A DNA stretch of 64,000 nt from Nocardioides anomalus (GCF_011046535.1 NZ_CP049257.1:3472001-3536000); one strand, 5' to 3'. Shown: positions 1 to 8,274, counted from the first letter of the stretch. Notes: a model not told the origin generated them from the sequence alone. A program made the numbers and translations.

Positions 1-338
1 ACCGCGCGGCGTGGGTCGAGGCGGTCCGGGTCTTCGGCTGGAACCAGGTCTCGACCTACCTGCTCGTCGGCCTCGGCGAGGACCCCGACGAGCTGGTCGC
101 CGGCGCGGAGGAGCTGATCGCGATGGGCGTGTACCCCTTCGTCGTGCCGTTCCGTCCGCTGGCCGGCACGCTCGCCACCGACGTGGACCGGGTGCCCGCG
201 CCGCCGAGCGACGTGCTCCACCACGTGACGGCCCGGGTCGCGGCGGCACTGCGCCGGGCCGGGATGCACGGCGCCGGCCAGGCGGCCGGCTGCGCGGCCT
301 GCGGCGCCTGCTCGGCCCTGTCCTGCGAGGGGGCGTGA
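1..338 (+). CDS. Radical SAM protein, MSMEG_0568 family (3' part only)
   Basis: Only about the last 111 codons are present; the frame enters at base 3 and stops at 336-338. The visible part ends in a Cys-rich tail, CAACGACSALSC, which is typical of the MSMEG_0568/Sll0785 branch of radical SAM proteins found in conserved Nit1 nitrilase clusters. The CxxxCxxC iron-sulfur core expected of the family would lie upstream of the window. One base separates its stop from the GTG of the next gene, so it is almost certainly the upstream part of the same operon, which runs to 6065. The substrate of the family is not known. The assignment rests on the tail plus the neighbours and is fairly secure. Confidence 0.8.
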   Translation, partial: RAAWVEAVRVFGWNQVSTYLLVGLGEDPDELVAGAEELIAMGVYPFVVPFRPLAGTLATDVDRVPAPPSDVLHHVTARVAAALRRAGMHGAGQAAGCAACGACSALSCEGA

Positions 339-339
339 G

Positions 340-1740
340 GTGAGCGAGCTGGTCGAGGACGTCGTCCTCATCGGGTCCCGCCGGGTGCCGCCGAGCCTGG
401 ACTCCTTCGTCGTCGTCGAGGCCGACGGTGCCGAGCTGGCGGCGTACCACCGGCTGCGGCAGGAGGTCTTCGTGGGCGAGCAGGGGCTCTTCGTCGGCAG
501 CGACCGCGACGACACCGACGACGACCCGCGCACGGTGGTGCTCGTGGCTCGCGCCCACGACGGCGAGGTCCTGGGCGGCGTCCGGCTGCACCCCGCCCTG
601 CCGGGCCACGACCTGGGCTGGTGGCGCGGCAGCCGGCTGGTCGTCGCGAAGGACGCGCGGATGCTGCTGGGCGTCGGCGCCGCCCTGGTCCGCGCGGCGT
701 GCGCGACCGCCGAGGCGCGCGGCGCGCTGCGCTTCGACGCCACGGTCCAGGCCCAGAACGAACCGCTCTTCCGCCGCCTCGGCTGGGTCAGCCGCGAGCG
801 GCTGCACCTGCACGGTCGCCCGCACGTGCTGGTCGACTGGCCCGTCGACCGGATCCAGCGCCTGGCCGAGGCGACCAAGGCCGCGCTCGGCGGGCTGCTC
901 ACCGGCCTGGTCGACAGCGGCGACGGATTCCTCGGCGACGACGGCGCCCCGGTGCCCGGCACCGACGTGGTCGCGGCCTGCGACGCGATCCTCCCGGCCA
1001 TGGTCGAGCGCGACCCCGAGTGGGCCGGCTGGTGCGCGGTCCTGGTCAACCTCAACGACCTCTCCGCCATGGGCGCCCGTCCGGTCGGGCTGCTCGACGC
1101 GGTCGGCGCCCGCGACGCGTCCTTCGCCCGCCGCATCCTGCGCGGGCTGGGTGAGGCCGCCCGGGCGTGGGACGTCCCCGTGCTGGGCGGCCACACCCAG
1201 CTCGGCGTCCCCGCCGCCCTCAGCGTGACCGCCCTCGGTCGCACCGACCGGCCGGTGCCGGGCGCCGGCGGGCGCGCGGGTCAAGCGCTGCGGGTCACCG
1301 CCGACCTCGGCGGCGGCTGGCGACCCGGCTACACCGGTGCGCAGTGGGACTCCTCCAGCCACCGCACCGGGCCCGAGCTGCGGGCACTGGCCGACGTGGT
1401 GCCGGCGCTGGCGCCGACCGCGGCCAAGGACGTCTCCATGAGCGGCCTGGTCGGCACCACCGGCATGCTGGCCGAGGCCGGCGGCGTGCGCGCCGTGCTC
1501 GACGTCGAGTCGATCCCCGCGCCCGACGAGGCGGCGTACGGCGACTGGCTGACCTGCTTCCCCGGCTTCGCCGTCGTCACCGCCGAGCGCGAGCCCGCGG
1601 GCGCGGCCCTGCCCGGGTTCGTGACCACCGCCGTCTGCGGGGAGCTCGCCGAGGGCTCCGGCGTCGGGCTGCGCTGGCCCGACGGCGTGGTCACCGAGGC
1701 GGTCCGCGATTCCGTCACCCACCTGGGAGCCGCTTCATGA
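340..1740 (+). CDS. GNAT acetyltransferase fused to AIR synthase-like domain (MSMEG_0567 / sll0786-sll0787 type)
   Basis: A 466-residue two-domain protein. Residues ~25-165 look like a GNAT acetyltransferase (RLRQEVFVGEQ near the start, a long central sheet, and an ENEPLFRRLGW-type end). Residues ~175-466 look like an AIR synthase/SelD/ThiL-type ATP-binding domain with FLGDDGAPVPG, NLNDLSAMGARP and LGGHTQLGVPAALSVTALG. In cyanobacterial Nit1 clusters these are separate neighbouring genes (sll0786, sll0787); here they form one chain, as in the actinobacterial version. The GTG at 340 follows the radical SAM stop by one base, and the stop overlaps the nitrilase ATG (ATGA). The reaction is unknown; acetyl transfer plus ATP-dependent activation is an inference from the folds. 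Confidence 0.82.
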   Translation: MSELVEDVVLIGSRRVPPSLDSFVVVEADGAELAAYHRLRQEVFVGEQGLFVGSDRDDTDDDPRTVVLVARAHDGEVLGGVRLHPALPGHDLGWWRGSRLVVAKDARMLLGVGAALVRAACATAEARGALRFDATVQAQNEPLFRRLGWVSRERLHLHGRPHVLVDWPVDRIQRLAEATKAALGGLLTGLVDSGDGFLGDDGAPVPGTDVVAACDAILPAMVERDPEWAGWCAVLVNLNDLSAMGARPVGLLDAVGARDASFARRILRGLGEAARAWDVPVLGGHTQLGVPAALSVTALGRTDRPVPGAGGRAGQALRVTADLGGGWRPGYTGAQWDSSSHRTGPELRALADVVPALAPTAAKDVSMSGLVGTTGMLAEAGGVRAVLDVESIPAPDEAAYGDWLTCFPGFAVVTAEREPAGAALPGFVTTAVCGELAEGSGVGLRWPDGVVTEAVRDSVTHLGAAS

Positions 1741-2615
1741 GCACGACCACCATCGCCACCGTCTGCGCGGGCTTCGGCCGCGACGTGGAGGAGAACCTCG
1801 CCCAGATCGCGGCCTACGCCGACCGCGCGCGCCAGCAGGGCGCCTCGCTCCTGGTGCTGCCCGAGGCGTGCCTGGGCGGCTACCTCTCCGTGCTCGGCCG
1901 CGGTCGCGACGGCAGCCACGACGAGCAGCCCGAGTCGCTGCCGCCGGTCATGGAGCTCGACGGCCCCGAGCTGGGCCGCGTGGCCGCGATCGCGCGCGAG
2001 CTCACCGTCGTGGTCGGCTTCTGCGAGGCCGACGGGGCCGAGCGCTACAACAGCGCCGCGGCCGTCACCGGCGACGGCGTGCTCGGCGTGCACCGCAAGG
2101 TCCACCAACCCCTCGGGGAAGGGATGTTCTACGCCGCCGGCGAGGAGCTGCGCGCGTTCGAGACGCCGGTCGGCCGGCTCGGGATGCTGATCTGCTACGA
2201 CAAGGCCTTTCCGGAGGCAGCCCGCGGACTCGCCCTCGACGGCGCCGAGGTCGTCGCCTGCATCTCGGCCTGGCCCGCCTCGCGCACCGCCACCGCCGGC
2301 GACCTGGCCCAGGACCGGTGGACGCACCGCTTCAACCTCTTCGACCAGGCCCGGGCGCTGGAGAACCAGCTGGTCTGGGTCGCCTCCAACCAGACCGGGA
2401 GCTTCGGCTCGCTGCGCTTCGTGGGCCACGCCAAGGTCGTGGGCCCTGGCGGCGACGTGCTCGCCGGCACCGGCGTCGACGAGGGCATGGCGGTGGCCTC
2501 GGTCGACGTGGCCGAGTCCCTGGACCTGGCCCGACGCGCGATGTTCCACCTGCGCGACCGGCGTCCCGACCTCTACCTGCAGCAGTACCGCGAACCGGAG
2601 ACCGCCCGTGCCTGA
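1737..2615 (+). CDS. Carbon-nitrogen hydrolase (nitrilase superfamily), active-site intact
   Basis: A 292-residue member of the nitrilase/amidase superfamily. All three catalytic residues are visible: Glu43 in LLVLPEACLGG, Lys121 in HRKVHQPLGEG and Cys153 in GMLICYDKAFPE. It should hydrolyse a nitrile or amide bond via a Cys thioester. The start is the ATG overlapping the previous stop (ATGA, 1737-1740); the longer reading frame upstream is antisense noise. In Pseudomonas the related Nit1C nitrilase has been linked to growth on cyanide and the Synechocystis set to nitrogen starvation, so nitrogen scavenging is a reasonable inference. The GxxICYD context is closer to amidase-like branches than to classical long plant or Sll0784-type nitrilases, so the substrate should not be assumed. 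Confidence 0.85.
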   Translation: MSTTTIATVCAGFGRDVEENLAQIAAYADRARQQGASLLVLPEACLGGYLSVLGRGRDGSHDEQPESLPPVMELDGPELGRVAAIARELTVVVGFCEADGAERYNSAAAVTGDGVLGVHRKVHQPLGEGMFYAAGEELRAFETPVGRLGMLICYDKAFPEAARGLALDGAEVVACISAWPASRTATAGDLAQDRWTHRFNLFDQARALENQLVWVASNQTGSFGSLRFVGHAKVVGPGGDVLAGTGVDEGMAVASVDVAESLDLARRAMFHLRDRRPDLYLQQYREPETARA

Positions 2616-2928
2616 GCTGACCTTCGACGTGCGCTGGCCCGACGGCCAGGTGCAGTCCTGCTACTCCCCCTCCCTGGTGGTCCACGACCACCTCGTGGCC
2701 GGTCACACCTACACCGTGCGCGACTTCGCCCGGCGCGCGACCCTGGCCCTGGACCTGGCCAGCGAGCGGGTCCGCGAGACCTACGGCTTCGCCTGCACGT
2801 CGGCGGCCGCCACCACCGACCAGATCGCCGCCGCGGCGTCGTCCTACGACGCCGAGGACTGGGTCACGGTCGTGCGGATCTGGCCGCCGCTGCCCGACGA
2901 GCCCGCCCGTGAGGCAGCGGCGTCATGA
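2608..2928 (+). CDS. MSMEG_0570 family nitrogen-starvation response protein
   Basis: A 106-residue soluble protein with no obvious catalytic motif. It begins PELTFDVRWPDGQVQSCYSPS and contains VVHDHLVAGHTYTVRDF, the pattern of the small MSMEG_0570 (NitG-like) family found only in Nit1 clusters. The GTG at 2608 lies inside the end of the nitrilase gene (8-base overlap), and the stop overlaps the next ATG (ATGA at 2925), so it is translationally coupled on both sides. The function is unknown; co-occurrence suggests an accessory or scaffold role for the pathway. Family identity is well supported by length, motif and position. Confidence 0.8.
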   Translation: MPELTFDVRWPDGQVQSCYSPSLVVHDHLVAGHTYTVRDFARRATLALDLASERVRETYGFACTSAAATTDQIAAAASSYDAEDWVTVVRIWPPLPDEPAREAAAS

Positions 2929-4190
2929 CCGAGGTGCGCACCTCCGCCGTGGTGGTCGGCGCCGGACAGGCCGGGCTGTCGACCAGCTGGTTCCTCACCC
3001 GCGACGGCGTCGACCACGTGGTGCTCGAGGCCGAGACCGCCGTGCACGAGTGGTCGGACCGGCGCTGGGACTCCTTCACCCTGGTCACCCCGAACTGGCA
3101 CTGCCGGCTGCCGGGCTACGCCTACGACGGGCCGGACCCGGACGGGTTCATGACCAAGACGGAGGTCGAGGCCTGGGTCGGCGGGTACGCCGCGACGTTC
3201 GGGCCGCCGCTGGTCGAGGGCACCCGGGCCACGGCGCTGACCGAGCGCGAGGGCGGCGGCTTCCTGGTGACCACCACGGGACCGGCCGGCGAGACGACGT
3301 ACTGCGCCGACCACGTGGTGGTGGCCACCGGCGGCTACCACCTGCCGATCGTCCCGCCGTGGGCGCCCGCGCTCGACCCGTCGGTCACCCAGCTGGAGTC
3401 GGCGCACTACCGCAACCCCGACCAGCTCCCCGACGGCGCGGTGCTCGTCGTGGGCTCCGGGCAGTCCGGCGCGCAGATCGCCGAGGACCTGCACCTGGCC
3501 GGACGTCGGGTGCACCTCGCCCTGGGCGACGCGCCCCGGGTGGCCCGGACCTACCGCGGCCGCGACGTCATGACCTGGCTCAGCGACATGGGCCTCTACG
3601 ACACCCCGGTCGCGCAGTACCCCGGCGGCGCCAGCGCCCGGGAGAAGACCAACCACTACGTCACCGGCCGCGACGGCGGGCGCGACATCGACCTGCGCCG
3701 CTTCGCCGCGGCGGGGATGCGGCTGCACGGGCTGCTCGAGTCCGGCGGGGGCGCCACGCTGCGCTTCCGGCCGACCGCGGGCTCCGCGCTGGACGCCGCG
3801 GACGCGACGTACAACTCCATCAACCGCGACATCGACCGCTGGATCGAGCAGCAGGGGCTGGACGCGCCGCCGCCGTCGCGCTACGAGCCGGTGTGGACGC
3901 CGGACACCGAGCACACGTCGTTGGACCTGGATGCGGAGGGAGTCACGTCGGTGGTCTGGGCGATCGGCTACCGGCCCGACTACCGCTGGGTGCGGGTCGG
4001 GGTCTTCGACGGCTCCGGGCGCCCCACCCACACCCGCGGGGTCACCGCGGTGCCGGGGCTGTTCTTCCTCGGCCTGCCGTGGCTGCACACGTGGGGCTCG
4101 GGCCGCTTCCTCGGCATCGCCCGCGACGCCGAGCACGTGGCCGGCTGCCTCACCGGGGCGCTCGCCCCGCGGCGGCAGGCCGTCGGGTGA
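2925..4190 (+). CDS. Flavin-dependent oxidoreductase, MSMEG_0569 family
   Basis: A 421-residue FAD/NAD(P)H oxidoreductase with two dinucleotide-binding loops: GAGQAGLSTS at residues ~9-18 for FAD and VVGSGQSGAQIAEDL near residue 180 for NAD(P)H. The layout resembles flavin monooxygenases (YUCCA/FMO-like), and the gene corresponds to sll0788/nitH in other Nit1 clusters. A VVATGGYHLP segment precedes the second Rossmann fold, as in that family. It would oxidise a still unknown intermediate. Start and stop are coupled to the neighbours (ATGA overlap upstream, 13 bases to the next ATG). The family call is strong; the reaction is unknown. Confidence 0.85.
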   Translation: MTEVRTSAVVVGAGQAGLSTSWFLTRDGVDHVVLEAETAVHEWSDRRWDSFTLVTPNWHCRLPGYAYDGPDPDGFMTKTEVEAWVGGYAATFGPPLVEGTRATALTEREGGGFLVTTTGPAGETTYCADHVVVATGGYHLPIVPPWAPALDPSVTQLESAHYRNPDQLPDGAVLVVGSGQSGAQIAEDLHLAGRRVHLALGDAPRVARTYRGRDVMTWLSDMGLYDTPVAQYPGGASAREKTNHYVTGRDGGRDIDLRRFAAAGMRLHGLLESGGGATLRFRPTAGSALDAADATYNSINRDIDRWIEQQGLDAPPPSRYEPVWTPDTEHTSLDLDAEGVTSVVWAIGYRPDYRWVRVGVFDGSGRPTHTRGVTAVPGLFFLGLPWLHTWGSGRFLGIARDAEHVAGCLTGALAPRRQAVG

Positions 4191-4203
4191 GGGTGGTCGT
4201 CCG

Positions 4204-5022
4204 ATGAGGCTGGGGGCGGTCGCCGCCCACTTCGGCCGCGACCTCGACCGGGCCCTGGCCAAGGTCGAGGGCATCGTGGCCGACGCCCGCCGTGCCGGCG
4301 TCGACCTCCTGGTGCTCCCCGACGCGACCCTCGGCGGCTATCTCTCCGACCTGCGCCACCCCGACCCGTCCTCACTGCCCCCGGGGCTGACCGAGGACTC
4401 CTTCGAGGTGCGTCGAGTCGCTGCGCTGGCGGGCGACATGGTCGTCTGCGTGGGGTACGCCGAGGAGGCTGACGGTCGGCTGCACAACGCCGCGGTCTGC
4501 GTCTCCGGCGACGGCGTGCTGGGCCGCCACCGCAAGGTCCACCAGCCGGCCGGCGAGTCGCTGGCCTACGCCGCGGGCACCTCGTTCACCGCGTTCGAGA
4601 CTCCCGTCGGCCGGCTCGGGATGCTCATCGACTACGACAAGACCTTCCCCGAGGCCTCGCGCTCGCTGGCCCTGGACGGTGCCACCGTGCTCGCCTGCCT
4701 GTCGGCCTGGCCGGCCTCGGTGACCGACCGGGCCTCGCGCCTCCCGCAGGACCGCCAGTCCCGGCTGTTCGACCTCTACGACTGCGCCCGCGCGGCCGAG
4801 AACCAGGTCGTCTGGGTCTCCTCCAACCAGACCGGCGTCATGGGCGGGCTCCGCTTCCTCGGCCAGGCCAAGGTGGTCGGCCCCGGCGGGGAGGTCCTGG
4901 CCCGCACCGGCTCCAAGGGCGGGCTCGCGGTGGCCGAGCTCGACGTGGCGGCGGAAGTGGCCCGCTCCCGACGGCTGCTGCACCACCTCAAGGAGCTCAA
5001 CCCCGGGGCGTACGGCGGGTGA
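4204..5022 (+). CDS. Nitrilase-fold pseudoenzyme (catalytic Glu and Cys both replaced by Asp)
   Basis: A 272-residue paralogue of the nitrilase at 1737-2615, clearly similar along its length (HFGRDLDRAL, GRHRKVHQPAGES, LSLDGATVLACLSAWP-like segments, SNQTGVMGGLRFLGQAKVVGPGG). Two of three catalytic positions differ: the Glu of LPEA is Asp40 (LLVLPDATLGG) and the nucleophilic Cys is Asp143 (GMLIDYDKTFPE). Lys111 is kept. Without the Cys it cannot form the thioester of the family, so it is probably not a C-N hydrolase. The fold looks otherwise intact, with no stops or frameshifts, and the gene sits in the operon (13 bases after the flavoprotein, GTGA overlap with the glycosyltransferase), which argues for a retained structural or regulatory role rather than decay. 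Confidence 0.85.
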   Translation: MRLGAVAAHFGRDLDRALAKVEGIVADARRAGVDLLVLPDATLGGYLSDLRHPDPSSLPPGLTEDSFEVRRVAALAGDMVVCVGYAEEADGRLHNAAVCVSGDGVLGRHRKVHQPAGESLAYAAGTSFTAFETPVGRLGMLIDYDKTFPEASRSLALDGATVLACLSAWPASVTDRASRLPQDRQSRLFDLYDCARAAENQVVWVSSNQTGVMGGLRFLGQAKVVGPGGEVLARTGSKGGLAVAELDVAAEVARSRRLLHHLKELNPGAYGG

Positions 5023-6065
5023 GGGTCGCGCTGCTGACCTACTCGACGCGCCCCCGCGGCGGCGTCGTGCACACGCTCGCCCTGGCCGAGGCGCTCGCCG
5101 AGCTCGGCGTCGACGTGCACGTCTGGACCCTGGGCCGCGGCGGCGACACCACCTTCTTCCGGCCCGTCGCCGCGGCGGTCACGGTGCACGCAGTGCCGTT
5201 CGAGGCCCGCGACGGGGAAGGCGTCGGAGCCCGGATCGTCCGGTCCATCGAGGTCCTCCGCGCGGCCTTCGAGCGCGAGCGAGCGGCGTACGACGTGGTG
5301 CACGCGCAGGACTGCATCAGCGCCAACGCCGCACTCCCCTGCCTGCGCACCGTCCACCACCTCGACACGTTCACCACCCCCGAGCTGGCGGCCTGCCACG
5401 AGCGGGCTCTGGTGGCGCCGTACGCCCGGATCTGCGTCTCCCGCACCGTCGCCGAGGAGATCGCCCACCTGCGGCCCACGGTCATCCCCAACGGCGTGGA
5501 CGCCCCGCGCTTCGAGGCCGCCGGCGGCACGGGACGGTTCGCCCACCTGAGGACCTACGTCCTCGCGTTGGGCGGCATCGAGCCGCGCAAGGGGACCCTC
5601 GACCTGCTCGAGGGCTTCGCGCTGCTCGGCGACCCGTCGCTGCGGCTGGTCATCGGCGGCGGCGAGACGCTCTTCGACTACCGCGACTACCGCGCCACCT
5701 TCGACGTCCGCGCCCGAGAGCTGGGCGTCGCGCCGGTGGTCCTCGGTGCGCTGAGCGAGGAGGAGCTTCCCCACCTGGTCGCCGAGGCCGCGGCCCTGGC
5801 CATGGTCTCGACCAAGGAGGGGTTCGGCCTGGCCGCGCTCGAGGCGCTGGCCGCGGGCACCCCGGTCGTGGCTCGCGACCTGCCGGTGCTGCACGAGGTC
5901 CTCGGCGACACCGTGGCCTACGCCGCGGACCCCGCCGGGATCGCCGCCGCGCTGCGCGGCGTGCTCGACGACGCACCCCCACCGGAGGCCGGCCGGGAGC
6001 TGGCCCGGGGCTACACCTGGGCGGCGGCGGCCCGGGCCCACCTGGAGCTGTACTCCGAGCTCTAG
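5019..6065 (+). CDS. Glycosyltransferase, MSMEG_0565 family (GT4-like)
   Basis: A 348-residue GT-B fold glycosyltransferase. Visible landmarks are RPRGGVVHTLALAEALAELG at the N-terminus (acceptor side), NGVDAPRF and LGGIEPRKGTLDLLEGF at the domain junction, and STKEGFGLAALEALAAGTPVV, the nucleotide-sugar E-x7-E region. It matches the glycosyltransferase that closes actinobacterial Nit1 clusters. The GTG start overlaps the stop of the pseudo-nitrilase (GTGA). The gene ends in CTAG, shared with the stop of the convergent gene at 6062. It would transfer a sugar to the pathway product; donor and acceptor are unknown. Confidence 0.82.
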   Translation: MRVALLTYSTRPRGGVVHTLALAEALAELGVDVHVWTLGRGGDTTFFRPVAAAVTVHAVPFEARDGEGVGARIVRSIEVLRAAFERERAAYDVVHAQDCISANAALPCLRTVHHLDTFTTPELAACHERALVAPYARICVSRTVAEEIAHLRPTVIPNGVDAPRFEAAGGTGRFAHLRTYVLALGGIEPRKGTLDLLEGFALLGDPSLRLVIGGGETLFDYRDYRATFDVRARELGVAPVVLGALSEEELPHLVAEAAALAMVSTKEGFGLAALEALAAGTPVVARDLPVLHEVLGDTVAYAADPAGIAAALRGVLDDAPPPEAGRELARGYTWAAAARAHLELYSEL

Positions 6066-6274
6066 GACTTCCTGCGTAGCGCTTCGGGCTTGTGCACGGC
6101 CTCGCCGCCGGACTTCTCGCTCTTGACGAGGTACTGCGGCTCGTCCTCCGATGCGTCCACCGTGCGGCCGGCGGCCTCGGTGCGGCTGGTGATCTTCTTC
6201 TCGACGGTGCCGACCGCCGTACCGCCCGGGCTGTCCCACTCCACGCGGTCGCCCTTCTCGAACTCCTTCGTCAT
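6062..6274 (-). CDS. DUF2945 small protein (hypervirulence-associated TUDOR-like domain)
   Basis: A 70-residue protein: MTKEFEKGDRVEWDSPGG followed by a GTVEKKITS strand and a KSEKSGGEAVHKPEALRRK end. This is the DUF2945 pattern, a small SH3/Tudor-like barrel common in bacteria and fungi with no settled role. The ATG at 6274 overlaps the stop of the epoxide hydrolase gene (ATGA), so they are co-translated; the start chosen removes a long spurious N-terminal extension. The stop codon shares CTAG with the convergent glycosyltransferase gene, leaving no room for a terminator between the two operons. Confidence 0.8.
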   Translation of the reverse strand: MTKEFEKGDRVEWDSPGGTAVGTVEKKITSRTEAAGRTVDASEDEPQYLVKSEKSGGEAVHKPEALRRKS

Positions 6275-7389
6275 GGCTGTCCGGTAACCAGCGGCGCGAA
6301 GAAGCTCCGCACCTCCCCCGCCAGCAGCTCCGGCACCTCGTACGCCGCGAAGTGGCCGCCGCGCGGCAGCTCGGTCCAGCGCACCAGGTCGAAGGAGCGC
6401 TCGGCCAGCGCCCGGGGCTCGGGCGTCAGGTCGGCCGGGAAGACCGCGAAGCCCGTGGGCACGGTGACCCGGCCCTCGGCGGGCGCGGCGTGGGAGGAGT
6501 CGAAGTAGTAGCGGGCGGCGGAGGCCGCCGTGCCGGTGACCCAGTAGACGGTCAGGTTCGCGCAGAGCCAGTCGAGGTTGAAGACGTCGAAGACGTCGCC
6601 GTCGCTCCAGGCCTGGAACTTCTCCAGGAACCACCCGGCCAGCCCGGCCGGGGAGTCGGTGAGCGCGTAGGCCAGGGTCTGCGGGCGGGTCGCCTGCTGG
6701 GCGGCGTACGCACCCTCCTCGCGGTACCACCGCTCGCCCTCGCGGACGAAGTCCCGCTCCGCCTCGCTGAGCCCGGCCAGCTCGTCGGGACGCGCGCCGA
6801 GCAGGTGCCACCACGGCACGTCGGTGAGGTGTACGCCGAGCAGGCGGTCCGGGTGCCGCAGGGCCAGCCGCTTGCCGATGCCGGTGCCGATGTCGCCGCC
6901 GTGGTAGCCGAACCGGTCGTGGCCGAGCGCCGTCATCAGCCCGGCGAACAGGTCGGCGACCCGGTCCGGGCCGCTGCCGAGCGTGGTGGGCCGGTCGGAG
7001 AAGCCGTAGCCCGGGATGCTCGGCACGACCAGCTCGAAGTCGTCGGCCAGCAGCGGCAGCAGCCGCTCGAAGCGCAGGAACGAGTCCGGCCAGCCGTGCG
7101 CCAGCAGCAGGGGCGGGGCCCCGCGACGGCCCGCCCGGACCGCGTGCAGGCCGACGCCGTGGACCTCGACACGGACGTGGTCGAGCTCGTCGAGCCGGGC
7201 CTCGGTCGCGCGCCAGTCGAAGCGCTCGGCCCAGTGCTCGACGAGCGTGCGCAACGCGTCGGGCGGTGTGCCGAGGGTCCAGTCGGCGACCACCGCATCC
7301 GGCCAGCGCGTGCGCCGCAGCCGGTCGCGCAGGTCGTCGAGGACGTCACCCGCGACCTCGATGCGGAACGGCTGCACCGCCCCGCTCAC
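6271..7389 (-). CDS. Epoxide hydrolase (EPHX1-like, alpha/beta hydrolase fold)
   Basis: A 372-residue protein. The N-terminal FRIEVAGDVLDDLRDRLRRTRWP is the epoxide hydrolase N-terminal domain; the core has the oxyanion HGWPDSFLRFE and the nucleophile elbow YHGGDIGTGIGKRL with its Asp, and ends with RGGHFAAYEVPELL carrying the catalytic His. It would open epoxides to vicinal diols in the cytoplasm. The GTG at 7389 (VSGAVQPFRIEV) overlaps the stop of the upstream hydrolase (GTGA); the length then fits the family's usual ~370-390 residues. It is the middle gene of a three-gene unit with the hydrolase at 7386-8000 and DUF2945. Confidence 0.85.
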   Translation of the reverse strand: MSGAVQPFRIEVAGDVLDDLRDRLRRTRWPDAVVADWTLGTPPDALRTLVEHWAERFDWRATEARLDELDHVRVEVHGVGLHAVRAGRRGAPPLLLAHGWPDSFLRFERLLPLLADDFELVVPSIPGYGFSDRPTTLGSGPDRVADLFAGLMTALGHDRFGYHGGDIGTGIGKRLALRHPDRLLGVHLTDVPWWHLLGARPDELAGLSEAERDFVREGERWYREEGAYAAQQATRPQTLAYALTDSPAGLAGWFLEKFQAWSDGDVFDVFNLDWLCANLTVYWVTGTAASAARYYFDSSHAAPAEGRVTVPTGFAVFPADLTPEPRALAERSFDLVRWTELPRGGHFAAYEVPELLAGEVRSFFAPLVTGQP

Positions 7390-8000
7390 CCGAGCAGCAC
7401 CTCGGCGGTGAACTCCGCGGCCCGGCGGTCGAACTCGCGGCCGTGGCGGAGCATGGCGTGCTTGCCGTCGGGGATGGTCTCGAAGGCGACGTCGGCGGTC
7501 CGCGCGAGGTTGCGGGCCACGGCCTCGGCTCGGGCCGGGCTGGCGACCCGGTCGCGCAGCCCGTGCAGGACCAGCACCCGTCGGCCGGACAGGTCGGCGG
7601 TGTCGGTCGGGTAGACCCACGGGTTGAGGGCCACGACCGAGCGCACCCGCGGGCCGTCGCCGGCCAGCAGGGCGGCGCGGCCACCCAGGGAGTGGCCGAC
7701 CAGACCCACGGGCAGGTCGCCGTACCGCTCGGCCACGCGCTCCATGGCCCAGTCCGCGTCGGAGACCGGGGTGTGGTCGGTGTCCCAGCCGCGGTAGCGG
7801 TTGAGCAGCCGGTAGACCGCCAGCCGACCGCGGCCGGCCCGGACGACGGCGTGCGCGGTCGGGATCATCCGCACGACCGAGAGCTGGGTCGGGCTCACCA
7901 CCACCTGGTCGCCGCGCGAGGCGCCGCCGTGCAGCACGAGGACGACGGCGTCCGGGGCGTCGGGCTCGCGAACGGCGACGAGCTTCGGGACCGCTTCCAC
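7386..8000 (-). CDS. Alpha/beta hydrolase
   Basis: A 204-residue serine hydrolase of the dienelactone/thioesterase-like type: oxyanion strand VLVLHGGASRGD, nucleophile elbow LVGHSLGGRAAL, acid LHGLRDRVASP and base IPDGKHAMLRHG, so the Ser-Asp-His triad is complete. The start is taken at the GTG at 8000 (VEAVPKLVAVREP); a longer frame upstream would overlap the next gene and lacks family similarity. A TACTTC hexamer lies 7 bases before this GTG, a weak leaderless -10. The gene overlaps the epoxide hydrolase by GTGA. Substrate unknown. Confidence 0.78.
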   Translation of the reverse strand: MEAVPKLVAVREPDAPDAVVLVLHGGASRGDQVVVSPTQLSVVRMIPTAHAVVRAGRGRLAVYRLLNRYRGWDTDHTPVSDADWAMERVAERYGDLPVGLVGHSLGGRAALLAGDGPRVRSVVALNPWVYPTDTADLSGRRVLVLHGLRDRVASPARAEAVARNLARTADVAFETIPDGKHAMLRHGREFDRRAAEFTAEVLLG

Positions 8001-8019
8001 GGGTGGAGAAGTACCCGGA

Positions 8020-8262
8020 TCAGCCGGCGGAGTGGCTCTCGGGCTCCTCGGCCGCGGCGTCGTCCGCCCCGTCCTCGTCGCCGTACACACCAGCGTCCTT
8101 GGCCGCCTGCGCCCGGCGCAGCTGCTTGGAGAGCGAGAACCCGAGCACCACGACGGCGGCGATGAGGAGCAGGAACAGCACGAACGCCGTCCAGCCGGCC
8201 TTCACGTCCTCGTCCTGGGGGACGCCGTCGGCCAGCGTGGTCAGGAGGACGAGTGCGGACAT
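8020..8262 (-). CDS. Small single-pass membrane protein next to mca
   Basis: An 80-residue protein with one strongly hydrophobic helix (TAFVLFLLLIAAVVVLGFSL, residues ~26-45) followed by a basic KQLRRAQAAK stretch and an acidic tail (DEDGADDAAAEEPE). The positive-inside rule places the tail in the cytoplasm. It lies 12 bases after the mca stop on the same strand, in the place of the small conserved membrane protein beside mca in Mycobacterium (Rv1083). No function is known. GAGACT six bases before the ATG could be a leaderless -10, but transcription from mca is equally likely. Confidence 0.7.
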   Translation of the reverse strand: MSALVLLTTLADGVPQDEDVKAGWTAFVLFLLLIAAVVVLGFSLSKQLRRAQAAKDAGVYGDEDGADDAAAEEPESHSAG

Positions 8263-8274
8263 GGTCCCAGTCTC

